From contig CM055093.1 in NCBI GenBank assembly GCA_029204225.1, forward strand, positions 22,613,145 through 22,677,144: DNA of 64,000 nucleotides, in the 5' to 3' direction. Made by a program: the position numbers and the translations under genes. Below, one piece after another: positions 45,445 through 58,084 of this stretch. The number at the start of each line of letters is the position of its first letter. The stretch's first letter is position 1. Under the pieces are notes generated by a model. It did not search any database and was not told the DNA's origin. It saw only the letters and a program-made list of their open reading frames with translations. Origin of the DNA: Diphasiastrum complanatum (lineage: Eukaryota > Streptophyta > Lycopodiopsida > Lycopodiales > Lycopodiaceae).

Positions 45445-46205
45445 GACTTATTGAGCGCAGCGAAATAAAGCCTTTTTTCCTAATTCATGACTACGCCTAT
45501 CAATATTACAAAACATAATGACAGAAGTCACGTTCAATCTTTTAGCAACTAACTTTGAAATCATCAGCGCTAAAGTGATTTCATAGCCAAACAATGAAGT
45601 ATTGAATTATCAAACAAGATCAGTTACAAACACTTGCAGAGATGCATACATTCTGACATAATACTAAACGCAATAAAATCAGTAGATTGATTCAGCATGT
45701 AACATGTACAAATCAGATGCTGATGAGCACAAGACAATTGTGGTTGAAAACCGCGTACTCTAAGCTATCTCTGAGTAATTGAAACTCTGTTTGCTTACGC
45801 TTCCGCTGATAAGCAATAAGCACGAGTAGCAATACTCTAATGAACTATGTATGAAAATTGACCTGAGCTAATGCTAATGAAGAGCTAATGAAATATTTGA
45901 TGATCATCTATTTATACTAAGCAAATAATGCACGTCCAGTTGGACAGCTATTAGGTCACAGATTGTAGCCAGTTGGCCATAATGAGCCGGCATCCATCCA
46001 GTTAGGACTTCCCAGAAATTTACTTTCAAATCAGTTAGGGCAAGTCTGTAGTTTCAATTCAAGTGGAACAATGCAGACTGTGTAGAAACATGAAGAGAAC
46101 TACAGAACTAGATAATAAGTGGATGAAGATTAAAGATCGATTATTCAGCTGAGTCACTCTGATAAGTAGAGTAATCCAACACTCAAGTAATAAAATAATC
46201 TAACA
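45445..46205 (-). repeat. Copia 3' LTR, family Y
   Basis: On the minus strand it begins TGTTAGATTATTTTATTAC at 46205 and is collinear with 60810-61606 over most of its length, including AGTATAAATAG (TATA box, near 45912) and GTCTTGTGCTCATCA. Its end near 45445 is uncertain. It is preceded on its own strand by a polypurine tract (46206-46216) and a pol tail. Confidence 0.8.
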
Positions 46206-46216
46206 CTCCTCCTTAA
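46206..46216 (-). other. Polypurine tract
   Basis: Reads TTAAGGAGGAG on the minus strand directly before the LTR start. Confidence 0.75.
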
Positions 46217-46305
46217 TCTAAATCCATGAATGCTTTGACCTTCAAACTTAGTTTTGCACAAATTTTTGTGTGTGCATCCAAGCTTAATGCTTTGTCTACA
46301 TCTCT
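46217..46305 (-). pseudogene. Tail of copia pol
   Basis: On the minus strand, sequence like DKALSLDAHTKICAKLSLKVKAF aligns with the pol tail before the LTR at 61607-62823. Only about 30 codons remain, then similarity ends. Confidence 0.6.
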
Positions 46306-47243
46306 TGCCCAACTTGTAGCTGAATATGTTTACAGATGCCCTGCTCCAGAGGATCCGTTTTTACTTCGGTTCTTTTTGGCCACTTTTTCAGAACCGTTTC
46401 TGTCTGTTATCAGGCTTCATGGCATTCGTTAGATGGTTCTTGATTTTACGATGCCAACCCAGGCAGAAGGGACAGAGTTTCGTTGTAGTATATTTCTTGG
46501 TCCTGCCTGTCAGAGGACTACTCAGGGACGTCACTCTTGAATGCACTTACATTCTACATAGGATGCAAGCCAAGAACGCTCATTCACAGATCAGCATGCC
46601 AACCAAATGAATGTTCTATAGATTCTACTGCTACTTACTCTAAAAATGGACTGAAATTAGATCCTACACTATACTGAATTGAGCTACATTTGCATAAACT
46701 GATAAACAAGAAACAAGAACTAATCTACAGCATGTTAGAAGTCCAAGAATCAAGAAACTAACCAGCCTTTTGATTCTTGGACATCCCAAGAACATCAAGA
46801 ACTAGAACGTTAGAGAATATGCAAGATTTATGCCACATTTCTAGCCTATTTAGTTTACTTGAATGCTGGCTCCTACATTAATCCACAAGAAAACAAGAAA
46901 TCTAATCCACAACTAGGAAAGCAAGAAAACTAATCCACTCTAAATCCACAACCACACACAATATGAATGGAAGGGCATGATCATAGGGGCATCACTCAAG
47001 AAAACCATCATGATCAAGGAGCTTAGTGTAGCATCAAACTCATGGGAAATCTTCTTATTAAGCATGGAGTAGATACAATGCAAAAAGCTCTTCTTCATAA
47101 AGAGGGAGTCTCTTAACTAAGCAAGAGAGCTCCTTAGGTGGCATCCTAGTGGAATTTCCACATTTCACAAATTACAAGTGGAATATTGCTCTCCACTAGA
47201 GGTCACCATCAAAAGGTGGCTCACTCTGCTTTCTTTAAGAGGG
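46306..47243. other. Gene-free region
   Basis: No recognised gene. Frames at 46226-46610 show no domain. Confidence 0.5.
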
Positions 47244-49321
47244 TGTTAGGGCCATTTTTTACGGGGGGTTGGTCCAGGCAAAACGTCCTAAAAGGGTCAA
47301 GGGGTCCCACCTCTAATGGCGGTTCGGCCCTACGTGAGCAACAGAGGATTTGCACTTCCAACCCTGATGGCCCTCTCTATTGCCCTGTGCTCCCCAACCG
47401 ATGAGAGTTTTCCAGGCTCTCAGAGATACGGTTGCAAGGAGGGGGTGCTAATACTTTTGGTGCAATGATTCACTAGCTTTCTAGAATTATGGTTCCGTAA
47501 AAACTTTTGATCGCTAATTCGCTAATGTCTCTTTCCCCATTGAATTCGGCTTACAATTAGTAAAGATCTTACATGGGCTGGAAACCGATTTACTGTCTAT
47601 GATGTGCTCGTAGGGTGCAAGTTATACGCACCGCTTCGTTTGCTAAGCAGCGGTATTTTCGCCGACCATCAGGTCTAGGTATTTCGCTAGACAGTACCGA
47701 CGGTGGGTGTGACTAGTGCGACGCTTTAACCAAGGTGGTGTTTTTCAACCACGGATGGTGGGCAGCCCGCTCTAGTGTTTCACAGAGGTCGGGTCCAGCT
47801 GACAAGCTTTATAAATGACGAAAATAAAATGCTTCTGAACTTTGACGGTTTATTGCGGTTTAAACTATCAGTTCTATCTTAGACAAGCATAGAGTAAAAC
47901 ACATTCACCTTTAAAAACCGTATCCATATAATTACTTCCAAACCATGCTAATAGACCTTGGTTACAAGCGTTCTTGCTTTCACTAAACGTCGATAATCGA
48001 AAATCAATCCTTCCCTTAATTAACGCACAACATATGACATTCATTACTATAATTCTCAACTGAACTCTAGTTCATGCTTAAAAACCCGATTCACTACCAA
48101 ACCTTACAAGTAGTCACCAATATAGCATTCAAGGCCCTCTTCCAAAACTAGCCAAGATGCCATTTTTGTCAAAGGCTAGGGAGGTCATTCAAGTTACCCC
48201 TTTTGTACACCCTAGAAGCCCAAAATGTCAATGGCTAGTGGGTGTACCTCCCAAATTTTTTAGCCTCCAAGGTGGTTTGGCATTTATTATCCAGATTTTG
48301 GGTGAGGCCCTTTTTCAACCCCTATTTTTAGTAGGCGGCTTTCGTTTTTCGTTGGATACCTGTGTTTTCGGCCTTTCTTCGGTTTTTCAAGGGCCGTGCG
48401 CATACTGCTCATTTGTCTGGGTTTTTGGCTTGTTGGGTAATCACTTGGCCCACACATTTCATTAATTGCCCGTAAATTGCCCAAACTTTGCCGTTAGAGT
48501 TTCTGTGACTCCTTAACATTGAATCCATATTTCCCGGTCCCGTTTTTACCCGAAACTTTTCTTTCTCGGTTTTTTCTTCTGTGGTTGATTTTTCCGGCAT
48601 TCATGACTAGGGCTCCCATGACAACATGGTTTCCCTGAAAAATTACACTGAGTGATCATATATTAGTAAAAATGGACTCAGTACATGGTATGATTTTAGC
48701 ACGGTCATATTGGCTATTTTTTTACAACTGGCCATTTTTGTGAAAAGCCGTAAAATATTTACCGACCATTTCTAAGGCCACAAAATTTGCTCTAGCCTCA
48801 TTTAGGACGGGCTGGGACACAATTCTAGGTGGACTGGCACTTTTGGCTCGGTCTTACAAAACTAAATATTTTTGACGATTTTTTCGAAAGTCAGTTTCTT
48901 ACTTTTAAATAGGGTCTAGCCACTTCAGGGCGGGCTGGGACCCAGTTTTAAGGCAAATTTGTGCCAATTTTTCTCTAATAATCGAGTTTTATATGCCAGG
49001 TTTTTCGATTATTGCAAACTTAAATTTCAATATTAGCCCGATTTTTTGTGCGAAAATATCGGCTAACAGAGGGGTCTACTTGTATTTATTACATTTGCTT
49101 AGAAATACTAGTTCTTACATGGTCATTCCATCTTTCGGGATTCACCGTGAGGCTTACACAGTTATTGCTTGTTATTACTAACTAGCATTTCTCGGCTCTC
49201 ATACTCGGCTCTTAGTCTTCATTAGTCTCGTCTTCTCAGAGACCTCCTCAGTCTAAGGTGAGAGGTGCTCTTGAGTTGCTCTGTCCGAGTATCTTGGGAA
49301 TTTGAAAAAAATCAGCCAACA
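47244..49321 (-). repeat. Candidate 2.08-kb LTR of a gypsy-like element
   Basis: Bounded by TGTTAG at 47244 and CCAACA ending at 49321. On the minus strand it is preceded by a purine-rich stretch (AGGGGTGGGTTGA, 49322-49334) and contains a TATA box GGCATATAAAAC near 48985-48995. Gag remains lie upstream on the same strand (50720-51676). No second copy is in the window, so the borders are inferred. Confidence 0.4.
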
Positions 49322-49334
49322 TCAACCCACCCCT

Positions 49335-50719
49335 AATGTGTTGCAGGACCCACTGCAACTCATATTGGACGATGTCACTCCGCTTTGCATTGGCATCTTC
49401 GATCGTCACTTGGAAAAGCGTAGATCCTCAATCGCTTACATAAAACCAAGTGCTTATTGTTGCCAGTCTTTATCACAGAAATTGTTTTCACAAATTGCCG
49501 CTAGAGAGCTCTCAGCAACTTTATAACTTGCATGCTCGAATGTTTTTCTCATTTCTCTTTCTTTCGTTGCATCTGCCACGGATGATTTCACTTCTAGTTT
49601 CTAGGCAGATTCTAACTTCTGGGAGGTTGTATCCTCCATATTGCTTCTAGGTGTTTCCGTGGTTCTTCTCTCAGTTGAAGTTCCAGTCTTGTCGATGCTC
49701 TTTTCTGATAGGTAGCACAAATCTGGGTTATCAGTCTCAAGGGGATGGACTCATCATAAATTGGTGGTAGGAATAGTTTTGGATGGACGGTTTGGTGACG
49801 GTAAGGAAACATGATGAAGGCTTGGTGGTAGGGTGAAGGAACTGATAGTTCTACAATTGCAGTCTTGGACCCTTGCAATGTCGAGCTTCGACCACCACTT
49901 GTTGGGTGAGGAGCTTGCTTTATTTGCAGGTTCACGGATGTCTTCATCTTTCATTTTCTGCAGCTCTTTCTTTTGATCCGTTACTTTGGGATCTCTTTGG
50001 GCTTCATAAGAGGGGATTCAACTATCATTACTCCAAAGAGTTTCTTGTTGATCAAGATCGATCTGACTCATCTGTTGCTTAAGTTTTTGTCCTTTCCTCC
50101 TCAGCTTCCTGGATCTTTCTGTTTATTTGTTTTGGCTGCTTTGTCTGCTTCTTAGGTCTTCGTTTGACTGATCAACCGTTGTAGGTGGCAATTGGTCTCC
50201 ACAAGACATTTGCAATGATCTATCAGCTGCTTTGGTAAGACTATCAAAAACTGGGAATTTCTTAGAAGAATAGTAACCTGATGATAAACAAACAGATGGA
50301 AGGAAGGGTGGTGGTGACAACGGTAGATGGTGTGGACGTTGTAAGATATAGCTTGCAATGCAGGTATGCTTGAGGTACTATGTCCTGAGGACCTCTCTGA
50401 ACAAGTGATTCAGAACCGAATCTCTATATGGATTTCCAAATCCTAGATTGATTGTGTATTGGCACATTGGAAATCTTATCAGCATGTGGAAAGACAAATA
50501 GATTTGAGGTTGTAAAAGGGGAGAAAAACTGTCAATTCCTTGTGGCGGTTGCTCTTGGTTGGACATTGTAGCAGATGACGGAATATCGGTTTCACTTTCT
50601 TTCGACAAGGACTCATTTCATATTGTCTTTTTTCATTATGGAGCTGGTGTATTGGACGGTGATGTAGTAGAAGTTTACAAGAAACTTCTCAATTGAGCAG
50701 TAGGTTTAACTGTTGGTTG
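49335..50719 (-). other. Probable internal region of the gypsy-like element, no domain seen
   Basis: Minus-strand frames are Pro, Ser and Gln rich (for example 50608-50378 and 50320-50123) but broken, and I recognise no protease, RT or integrase. It lies between the Gag remnant and the candidate 3' LTR, so a non-autonomous element is the simplest reading. Confidence 0.4.
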
Positions 50720-51676
50720 CTATGGTGCTCGTGTTGTTGTCGTGAAGATCCTATTGTGATTCATAACTGACGTGACGGGCAGGTAGGATCTTAGGTGGTT
50801 ATTTTGGACAGTCTTTGAAACTGTGTTTTCTGATACAGGCTGGACAATCAACCATGAAGTGGCCAGTTTCACCACAGATGGAGCATCTGGTGTGCAGTGG
50901 CCCTTGTATAACGGCATACCCATCTTGTATGGCTAGTGGTTATGGACTTTCTGGTGGATATTCATGATAAGGCAAGGCATTTCCAGATTGTGATGGGTGT
51001 TCTTCATATTGTTGAACTATATGTGCTTGAATAGGTCGATATGAAGGACAAGCATCAACAGGATGCGTAGCCCGGCAGTGTGGACACCATATTGTTTTTC
51101 GTCTATAAGGTACCTGTGCAGGGTTTGATTGACCAGGCATACTGCTTTGGATAGACTTCAGGGTAGTTTGAAACTCATTGGTGAGTTTCTCCATTTGAAG
51201 TTGGTGTTGCTTATTAAGCAACTCCAGCTGTGATTTCCAAAGCTGATCTTAGGTGTCCTCGATCGGCTTCGACTCATGGACAGGAGCACGTGGCGCTCGT
51301 TTTTTCCTAGATTTGTCAACATCTGATCCTTCGTCTTCTTCCTTGATGGCATCAGACATAGCTAACTTTAGACTCGTATATTCATCATTGGATTTAAGCT
51401 CGCGTCTAATCCATCTTGGAAGGCCGACTAGGAACCATATGATGAGCATCTATTCGGAGGGTTGTTCCTGTACTTGACATTTGAGGCATTTGTAACGCTC
51501 GATATAGTCTCATACACGTTCATCCTTTGCCATCTTGATGTTACTCAATTTGACAAAAGGACTCTCAATCAAGTGAAAGGGCTTAAAATGCTTGATAAAG
51601 GACTCTTTCAAGATTGAACAGTCTATCTTATCTTCACGATCAAGGTTGAAAAACCAATCACGTGCTTTAGCGATAT
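50720..51676 (-). pseudogene. Retrotransposon Gag remnant with two zinc knuckles
   Basis: Minus strand. It begins within a Gag domain of gypsy type (ARDWFFNL, then KIDCSILKESFIKHF), continues through an acidic Asp/Glu/Lys linker and a Gln-rich helix, then CPHCRATHPVDAC, and after a frameshift CSICGETGHFMVDC, a canonical CX2CX4HX4C knuckle at about 50870-50830. At least three frame breaks are present. Its N-terminus is cut at 51676, where the copia LTR starts. Confidence 0.7.
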
Positions 51677-52328
51677 CATTTGCAAATCGTAAACACACCT
51701 CTAGGACCGCAAACCACAAAAGGGGTGCAGAACGAAGACTACGAAAAGAACGAAAACACACAAAGAAAAATCTTTCACGTTGCCAGCTGGCAGCTCAACG
51801 GGCTTCATGCCTAGCTAAAACGAATAGCAACGATGGAGACTAACTAACTAGTTGATTAGCGTTAACTAGTCTTGTGATTCTACGTTTAGCTATCTTGTAA
51901 ACTCCACATAGTGGAGGTATAAACAATCCTCTCTGGATCATAACCAAGAAGAGAGATAGTGAATACAAAGATATGTAAGAAATAGAGAGAGACGTAGCGA
52001 ATAGCATAAGAAAGCAAAAATACCATAGCTGTGCATGAAAGTCTGCCAACGAGCAAAACACAATGAAAGAGCAGAGAGTCATTCCGCCAATGAGCGAGAC
52101 ATTGATGATCTCGCTCTAAAACCAAACTGACATTATAGTCGTTCTATTTCGTGTATCTATTGGCCTTTGCTGTGTCTCTTGATTTCTAGAATAAAATATG
52201 TTCTATTATGCATAGTTGAGTGTCTGGGATCCCGTAAGAGCTTTTGCACAAAAAGAAAATTCAAAGACAAAAAATTGTTCGCAAATCAGAAGAGAGGACG
52301 AACACAAAAGAAAAAAGCTTTCGCAACA
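51676..52328 (+). repeat. Copia 5' LTR, 5'-truncated (653 bp)
   Basis: Ends CGCAACA against the primer-binding site. Compared with the 3' LTR it lacks about the first 115 bp. The shared sequence starts at ATCATTTGCAAATCG. Confidence 0.85.
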
Positions 52329-52341
52329 TGGTATCAGAGCC
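52329..52341 (+). other. Primer-binding site for tRNA-Met
   Basis: TGGTATCAGAGCC directly after the LTR. Confidence 0.93.
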
Positions 52342-52392
52342 TACAGGTTATCATACTGATATCCCAACAGTGATTCTTCCAAACAACACAAT

Positions 52393-53184
52393 ATGGCTAC
52401 GACAATCCAGACCAGAGTAGCGATCAGTCTTGATGGTGCAAATTACAGAATCTGGAAATTCAAAATGAAAACACTCCTGAAGGGCGAAGGCATCTGGTCG
52501 GTGACCGAGCTCTTAGAGGTGCAGCCTCCAGAGGGAGACCCGAAGAGGATTGAATGCATCAAAAAGGATGAGCGCGCAATGGTGATTATTGTTTCATCCA
52601 TAAATGAAGATCTACTCATGCAGATTGAAGACTGTGAAAGCAGCCATGCAGCGTGGAAAAGATTAAAGCAAAAGTATGAAGTGAGGACTGCAGCTTCAGT
52701 TATGCACCTTCACAATCAACTACAATCCATACGGTGGGATGGCAACCAATTAGATCAGCACGTTGAGAAGATCAGAATGATCTTCGCTCAACTCGCTGCA
52801 TCAGGACAAGAGCACCAGGTCCCAGCACCACATCAGCTGATGTACTTCATGAAATCTCTACCGACATCCTATCAGCCGCTAAGAATGCTCATACTGAGTC
52901 TACCAGATATGACATTCAACAAAGCAGTCAGTCTTGTCGCTGATGAGAGACTGATGAGAGACAAAGGAGAGGGAAGCAGTGATCAAGAGAAGGCTCTCTT
53001 CATGAAAGGAAAGATGAAGAACAAAAACAAGCCAAAATTTGAGAAGACGAAGTCCTCAAATCAACAATCTTTTTCTTGCAATCACTGCCACAAACCAAGC
53101 CATACGGCCAACAAACGCTGGTTCAATCCAGCAATACCTTGCATGCACTACAAAAAGAAAGGGCATTCTTGTATACGACTGTAG
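52393..53184 (+). CDS. Copia Gag (263 aa), open frame
   Basis: ATG start 52 bp after the primer-binding site. A UBN2-type Gag fills residues 1-190 (ANYRIWKFKMKTLL, then EDCESSHAAWKRLKQKY). A Lys-rich linker and a knuckle region follow. The knuckle CNHCHKPSHTANKRW has Arg-Trp where the last Cys is expected, and a second one near the end, CMHYKKKGH, has lost a Cys, so the RNA-binding part is degenerate. The frame ends in a stop at 53184, and the protease follows in another frame. Confidence 0.85.
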   Translation: MATTIQTRVAISLDGANYRIWKFKMKTLLKGEGIWSVTELLEVQPPEGDPKRIECIKKDERAMVIIVSSINEDLLMQIEDCESSHAAWKRLKQKYEVRTAASVMHLHNQLQSIRWDGNQLDQHVEKIRMIFAQLAASGQEHQVPAPHQLMYFMKSLPTSYQPLRMLILSLPDMTFNKAVSLVADERLMRDKGEGSSDQEKALFMKGKMKNKNKPKFEKTKSSNQQSFSCNHCHKPSHTANKRWFNPAIPCMHYKKKGHSCIRL

Positions 53185-56100
53185 ATTCAACCCAAAAAAA
53201 AAAAAACAAAGCTGAAAAGGCAAACGTTGCAGAGTCATCAAAGAATGCTGAAAGAGGTGACGAAGCTTTCACGATACTCGACGAAGCTTTGACAAGCTAC
53301 TCTGAACACGATACGATGTAGTCATTGATTCAGGAGCAACATCTCACATAACCTGCAACAAGAAGATCTTGATCAACTTTTGCGAACTCGAAAATGACAG
53401 AGCAGTGATTCTAGGCGATGGAAGTAGACACAATGTCAAAGGCATCGGCTCTCTATAGCTACGAACACTGTCAGGCCAAGCAGAGCTGCCAAGAGCACTC
53501 TATGTGCCCTCACTCAGAAAGGATCTGCTATCTGTCTCCAAGATGGCAGATCTAGGCATTCAAGTTTTGTTCGATGGCAACACTTGTCGTATGATCGAGA
53601 AGACGACAAACAAGTTGCCGACAATCGGATGCAGAGAAGGAAATCTCTACCAGGTCAAAATAATCAGCAACTCTGAAAGCATATTAAATGCTTCAAAAAA
53701 TGAAGATCAGCTCTGGCATAGAAGAATGTATCATCTGAACATGCGGAGCCTATATGACATGAGTAGAAAGGACATTGTCACAGGTCTCAAGATTTCAAGG
53801 CCAAAGGTTGAGTTCTGCGAAGCTTGTCAAAAAGGCAAGCAACATCGGAATCCATTCACACACGAGGGAAGAAGAGCCAAAGAAGTTCTTGAGCTTGTCC
53901 ACTATGATGTGTGTGGACTGATGAAAATAGATTTGCACTCAGGTTCGAGATATTTTCTAATGTTCACAGATGATTACAACTGAATGACCACAATCTACTA
54001 CTTGAAGAAAAAATCCGAAGTATTTGATTCTTTCAAGAAGTTCATGGCATTCACAAAGCGACACACCTCGAAAAAGATACAGATCCTTAGATCTGACAAC
54101 TGGTGAATACAAAAGCACAAAATTCTCAAGATTCTGCAAAGAACAAGGGATCGAACACCGGTTCACTCTTGCATACACAACATAATACAACGGTGTGACA
54201 AGAAGAAAAAATAGAATGCTAGTCGAAGGAGCCAGATGCATGATGGCATAGGGTCAATTGCCAGGTCAATTCTGGGCCGAGGCAATAGCTACAGCTGTAC
54301 ACCTGCAGAACAGATCTACAATGACAGCGCTGGAGAACAAAACACCATACGAAATGTGGACAGGTAGAAAGCCTGATTTGTCATATGTACGAGTGTTTGG
54401 ATGTGCAGCATACAAGCACATTCCAAAGGAAAAGAGAAGCAAGCTCGATAACAAATCCGAATAAACAATCATGGTCGCCTACTCGAACGGAACACATGTG
54501 TACAGACTCTATGATCCAACCACGAAGAAGGTTGTTTCGAACAGAGATGTGAAGTTCAATGAGTCCACATTCCCTGGACCGAAAGACGAAAGAGGCCATG
54601 AGATCTTCACACTGCTGTCTATTCAAGAGGGAAATCGAGGACATACATCAAATCAGAGTGTAGAGCCCCAGATTTCAGAGCAGCAGGAAGCAGAGGATCA
54701 ACCCAACGAACAAGAAATATTCGAACAGCGACAAAACGAACCTTGAAGGTCAACAAGACAAAGAAGAGCTCCAGACCGCTATTTTGACAATCTTCAATGG
54801 AGTGAAGACACGCAGTTTGAGTACTATAGCTTCATAGAAGAGCCAACAACATACCAAGAAGCTATCTAGAGTCTAGAGGGAGAATTCTGAAAGCAGGCAA
54901 TGTCAGAGGAGATCGAGTTGATGAGGCAAAACGAGACATAGACTTTAGAGCCACTGCCAGAAAATAGAAAAATAGTCGACTGCAAGTGGGTGTACAAGAA
55001 AAAGCTAAAATCAGATGGCACTATTGACCGCTACAAGGCAAGGCTTGTTGTAAAGGGCTACATGCAGAGATATGGTGCCGACTATTTTGACACATATTCA
55101 CCCATGGTGAAGATGACAAGCATAAGGCTACTCCTTGCATATGCCACACAGTACAATCTAGAAATTCACTATATTGACGTGAAAACAACCTTTCTCCACA
55201 GAGATCTAGAGGTTGAAATCTTCATGAAGCAACTTGAAGGCTATGAAGATCCCGACAACATAACAAGAAGCTATCCAGAGTCCAGAGGAAGAATTCTGGA
55301 AGCAGGCAATGTCAGAGGAGATCGAGTCGATGAGGCATGGACTTTAGAGCCACTACCGGAAAACAGAAAAATAGTCGACTGCAAGTGGGTGTACAAGAAA
55401 AAGCTAAAATCAGATGGCACTATTGGCCGTTACAAGGCAAGGCTTGTCGCAAAGTGCTACACGTAGAGATATGGTGTCGACTATTTTGACACATATTCGC
55501 CCATGGTGAAGATGACAAGCATAAGGCTACTCCTTGCATATGCCACATAGTACAGTCTGAAAATTCACCAGATTGACGTGAAAACAGCCTTTCTCCACGG
55601 AGATCTAGAGATTGAAATCTTCATGAAACAACCTGAAGGCTATGAAGACCCCGACAACAGACAATATGTGTGTCGATTGCAGAGATGCATCTACAATCTG
55701 AAATAGGCATCATGAGCCTAGTACAAAAAGCTTGATGGTCTTCTGAAGTCTCTAGACTTTAACCCTACTCAACCAGATTGTAATGTCTACATCAAAAGAG
55801 TAGGAAAGGATTTTGGGATACTGACCATTTTCGTGGATGATTCATTGATGATAGAAAATTCCTTGATGCTGATCAAAGACACGAAGAGTCAGATTTCTAA
55901 AAGCTACAAAATCACAGATCTTGGAGAAGCAACAAAATGCCTAGGGCTGGAGATCAGAAGAGATCGAACAAATGGCGAAATACACTTGAGTCAGTCAGAA
56001 TACACCAGAAAAGTGCTGAAGCAGTACCACATGATGGAGTGCAAAGAGAAAGCCACACCAATGATAGCTGGAGCCAAGCTCACGAAATAGGATTGCCCAA

Positions 56101-56820
56101 AAACAGAAGAGTAAGATTAGAAGATGACAGGTATATCCTACTAGAACTTAATCGAGAGTCTGATGTACTTGACAATTTGTACCAGACCATATTTGGCCTT
56201 CTCTGTTTATGCATTGAGCCAATTCTGTTCCAATCCTGGACTAGCACTTTGGCAAATGGCCAAACGAATCCTACAATATCTGAAGGGTACCCAGAATATT
56301 GGATTAACCTATAGAGCTAGAAACAAGAAGAAAGGATTCAAGCTGCATCACTACAGTGATGCGAGCTGGGCGAGCTGCAAGGATGACAACAAGTCCATTA
56401 CTGGAGGATATACAATAGCGTGCGGAGCTGCAATCAGCTGGATATGCAAAAAGCAAACCTTGGTAGCTCAATCCTCTTGCGAAGCTGAGTATGTCGTAGC
56501 CTCAAAAGTGAGAAATGAGGTAGTGTGGCTGCGAATGATGTTGGAGGCAATCGGGATACCACAAGAGGGGCCAAACACAATGATGATGGACTCCCAGAGT
56601 GCCATCTATCTGTCCCAGGATCTTGTCTTTCATTCAAAGACGAAGCACATTCCTCTAAAGTACCATCACATTCGAGATTTGATCTCGAAAGGAGAGCTCC
56701 AGGTCCAGTTCATAAAATCAGAAAGTATGATTGCAGATCTCCTCACGAAACCGCTCGACAAGCCACTCTTTACCAAGCAAAGAGAGACAATTGGATTGAA
56801 CGAACAAAGCTGCAAGGTTC
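53185..56820 (+). pseudogene. Copia pol (protease, integrase, RT, RNase H), heavily broken
   Basis: Landmarks in order: protease VIDSGATSHIT at about 53320, GAG-pre-integrase LWHRRMYHLNMRSLYDM and CEACQKGKQH (53504-53983), degraded integrase core (53984-54257), integrase tail NKTPYEMWTGRKPDLSYVRV (54258-54464), RT CKWVYKKKLKSDGTI twice (see the duplication at 54853), RT catalytic region with FVDDSLM near 55833 in place of YVDD, and RNase H with YSDASWASC, CEAEYVVAS and MDSQSAIYLSQD (56163-56820). More than six stops or frameshifts are present. The last frame runs through the polypurine tract into the LTR. It cannot be functional. Confidence 0.9.
54853..55670 (+). repeat. 409-bp tandem duplication inside copia RT
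   Basis: The segment from about 54853 to 55261 is repeated at 55262-55670. Matching points such as GCTATCTAGAG and GCTATCCAGAG are 409 bp apart. Copy 1 has about 10 extra bases in the CATAGACTTTAG region, and each copy has its own stops. It doubles the RT N-terminal part. Confidence 0.9.
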
Positions 56821-56829
56821 AAGGGGGAG
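56821..56829 (+). other. Polypurine tract
   Basis: AAGGGGGAG directly before TGTCAGAAATGG, the start of the 3' LTR. Confidence 0.85.
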
Positions 56830-57048
56830 TGTCAGAAATGGTGAACTCCTGCAACTTTGTCGCAGCACGAACAAGACACGAAGGTTGAACAAGAACAATT
56901 CACGACAGTCAATGTGTCTTTGACTCAAAGCACAAATGATTCGCGAATCATTCGCAAATCGTAAACACACCTCCTAAACTGCAAATCACAAAAGGGGCGC
57001 AAAATGAAGACTACGAAAAGAAATGAAAAGGACGAAAACACACGAAGA
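56830..57048 (+). repeat. Copia 3' LTR, first 219 bp
   Basis: Starts TGTCAGAAATGG after the polypurine tract and aligns with the 5' LTR from 51676 on. It breaks at ACACACGAAG, where zinc-knuckle codons of another copia element begin. Confidence 0.85.
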
Positions 57049-58084
57049 GTTTGCTATGATTGCTTCAAGAAGAAGAGTCAAGGTGAGAAGCAAACCAATC
57101 TAACTCTTGATGAAGATGTTGTTGATGAACAAAATTCAAATGATGCTTTTGTTATGTCATCTTGCTTGTTGGCTAATCATGGAGATATTGGTACTTGGTG
57201 GATTGATAGTGGAGCTCCATCACGTATGACATATCATGAGGAGTATTATTCATCATTGATGGCATTTGAAGGTGACAAGAAGGTGATCTACATGGCCAAT
57301 GATGGTGAGTGTGCAATCAAACAGATTGGCACAATTCCTATTTCCCTCTCTACTAATAGGAATATGAATTTAAAGGTTGTTTTGTGTCATTCCATCTATT
57401 ACTAAGAACCTTATTAGTCTGAGTCAAATGCTTGACAAGAGATTCAAAGTGGAGTTTGATGGCGATGCTTTTTTTTATCAATAAGAGACAAGGTAAGTTG
57501 TTCAAACTTGATGCTTGTGTTGTTCTAACCAAGTTGGATGTATGAAAAAGAAGCAATTGTCAATGCAAGAGGTATGGCACAAGAGATTGGGGCATCTCAG
57601 CTACAAGTCATTGGAGGTGATGGCAAAGAGAAAAGTTGTTTTTGGACTTCCCAACTCTTTAACAAGCTTGAATCATGTTTGTAAGCAATGTGCTTTATCA
57701 AAGTCAAATAGGTTAACTTACAAGAGATCTACATCAAGGTCAAGTAAGCCTTTTCAACTTGTGCATTCAAATATTCATGGTGTTACTACAATTAACAATG
57801 GAGGTGCTAAGATGTATGTGACTTTTATGGATGATTTTAGTAGATTTTATTGGGTGTATCTACCAAAGAGTAAAGATGAGGTGTTTGGTATCTTTTTCAA
57901 GTTCAAGATTACAAGGGGGGGTCTAATTTTCTACCGAGATCAAGTGCTTGAGAAGTGACAATGGTGGTGAGTACATTTCTACCAAGCTCAAAGCATTTTG
58001 TAATGCAAATGGGATCAAGAGGGAGTACACAAGCCCAAGGACACCACAATAAAATGGAGTGGCCGATAGGAAGAATAGAACCTT
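57049..58084 (+). pseudogene. Second copia element: half knuckle, protease, integrase (inverted segment)
   Basis: Begins in the middle of a CCHC knuckle (VCYDCFKKK) and continues with protease (WWIDSGAPSRMTYH), GAG-pre-integrase (VWHKRLGHLSYKSLEVM and CKQCALSKSNR), integrase Asp in FMDDFSRFYWVY, a region around RSDNGGEY (57950-57980), and GVADRKNRT at 58055-58080. Frameshifts occur near 57390, 57480 and 57930. The first knuckle half and the Gag are on the opposite strand at 58625-59354, which marks an inversion. Confidence 0.88.

Larger units (their letters stand above)
51676..57048 (+). mobile_element. Copia element nested in other elements (5' LTR to 3' LTR start)
   Basis: Plus-strand copia element with a 5'-truncated 5' LTR, primer-binding site, intact Gag, decayed pol with an internal duplication, polypurine tract and the first 219 bp of its 3' LTR. 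The rest of the 3' LTR is found inverted at 58085-58615. It abuts gypsy-like Gag on the left and fragments of a second copia element on the right. Confidence 0.88.
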
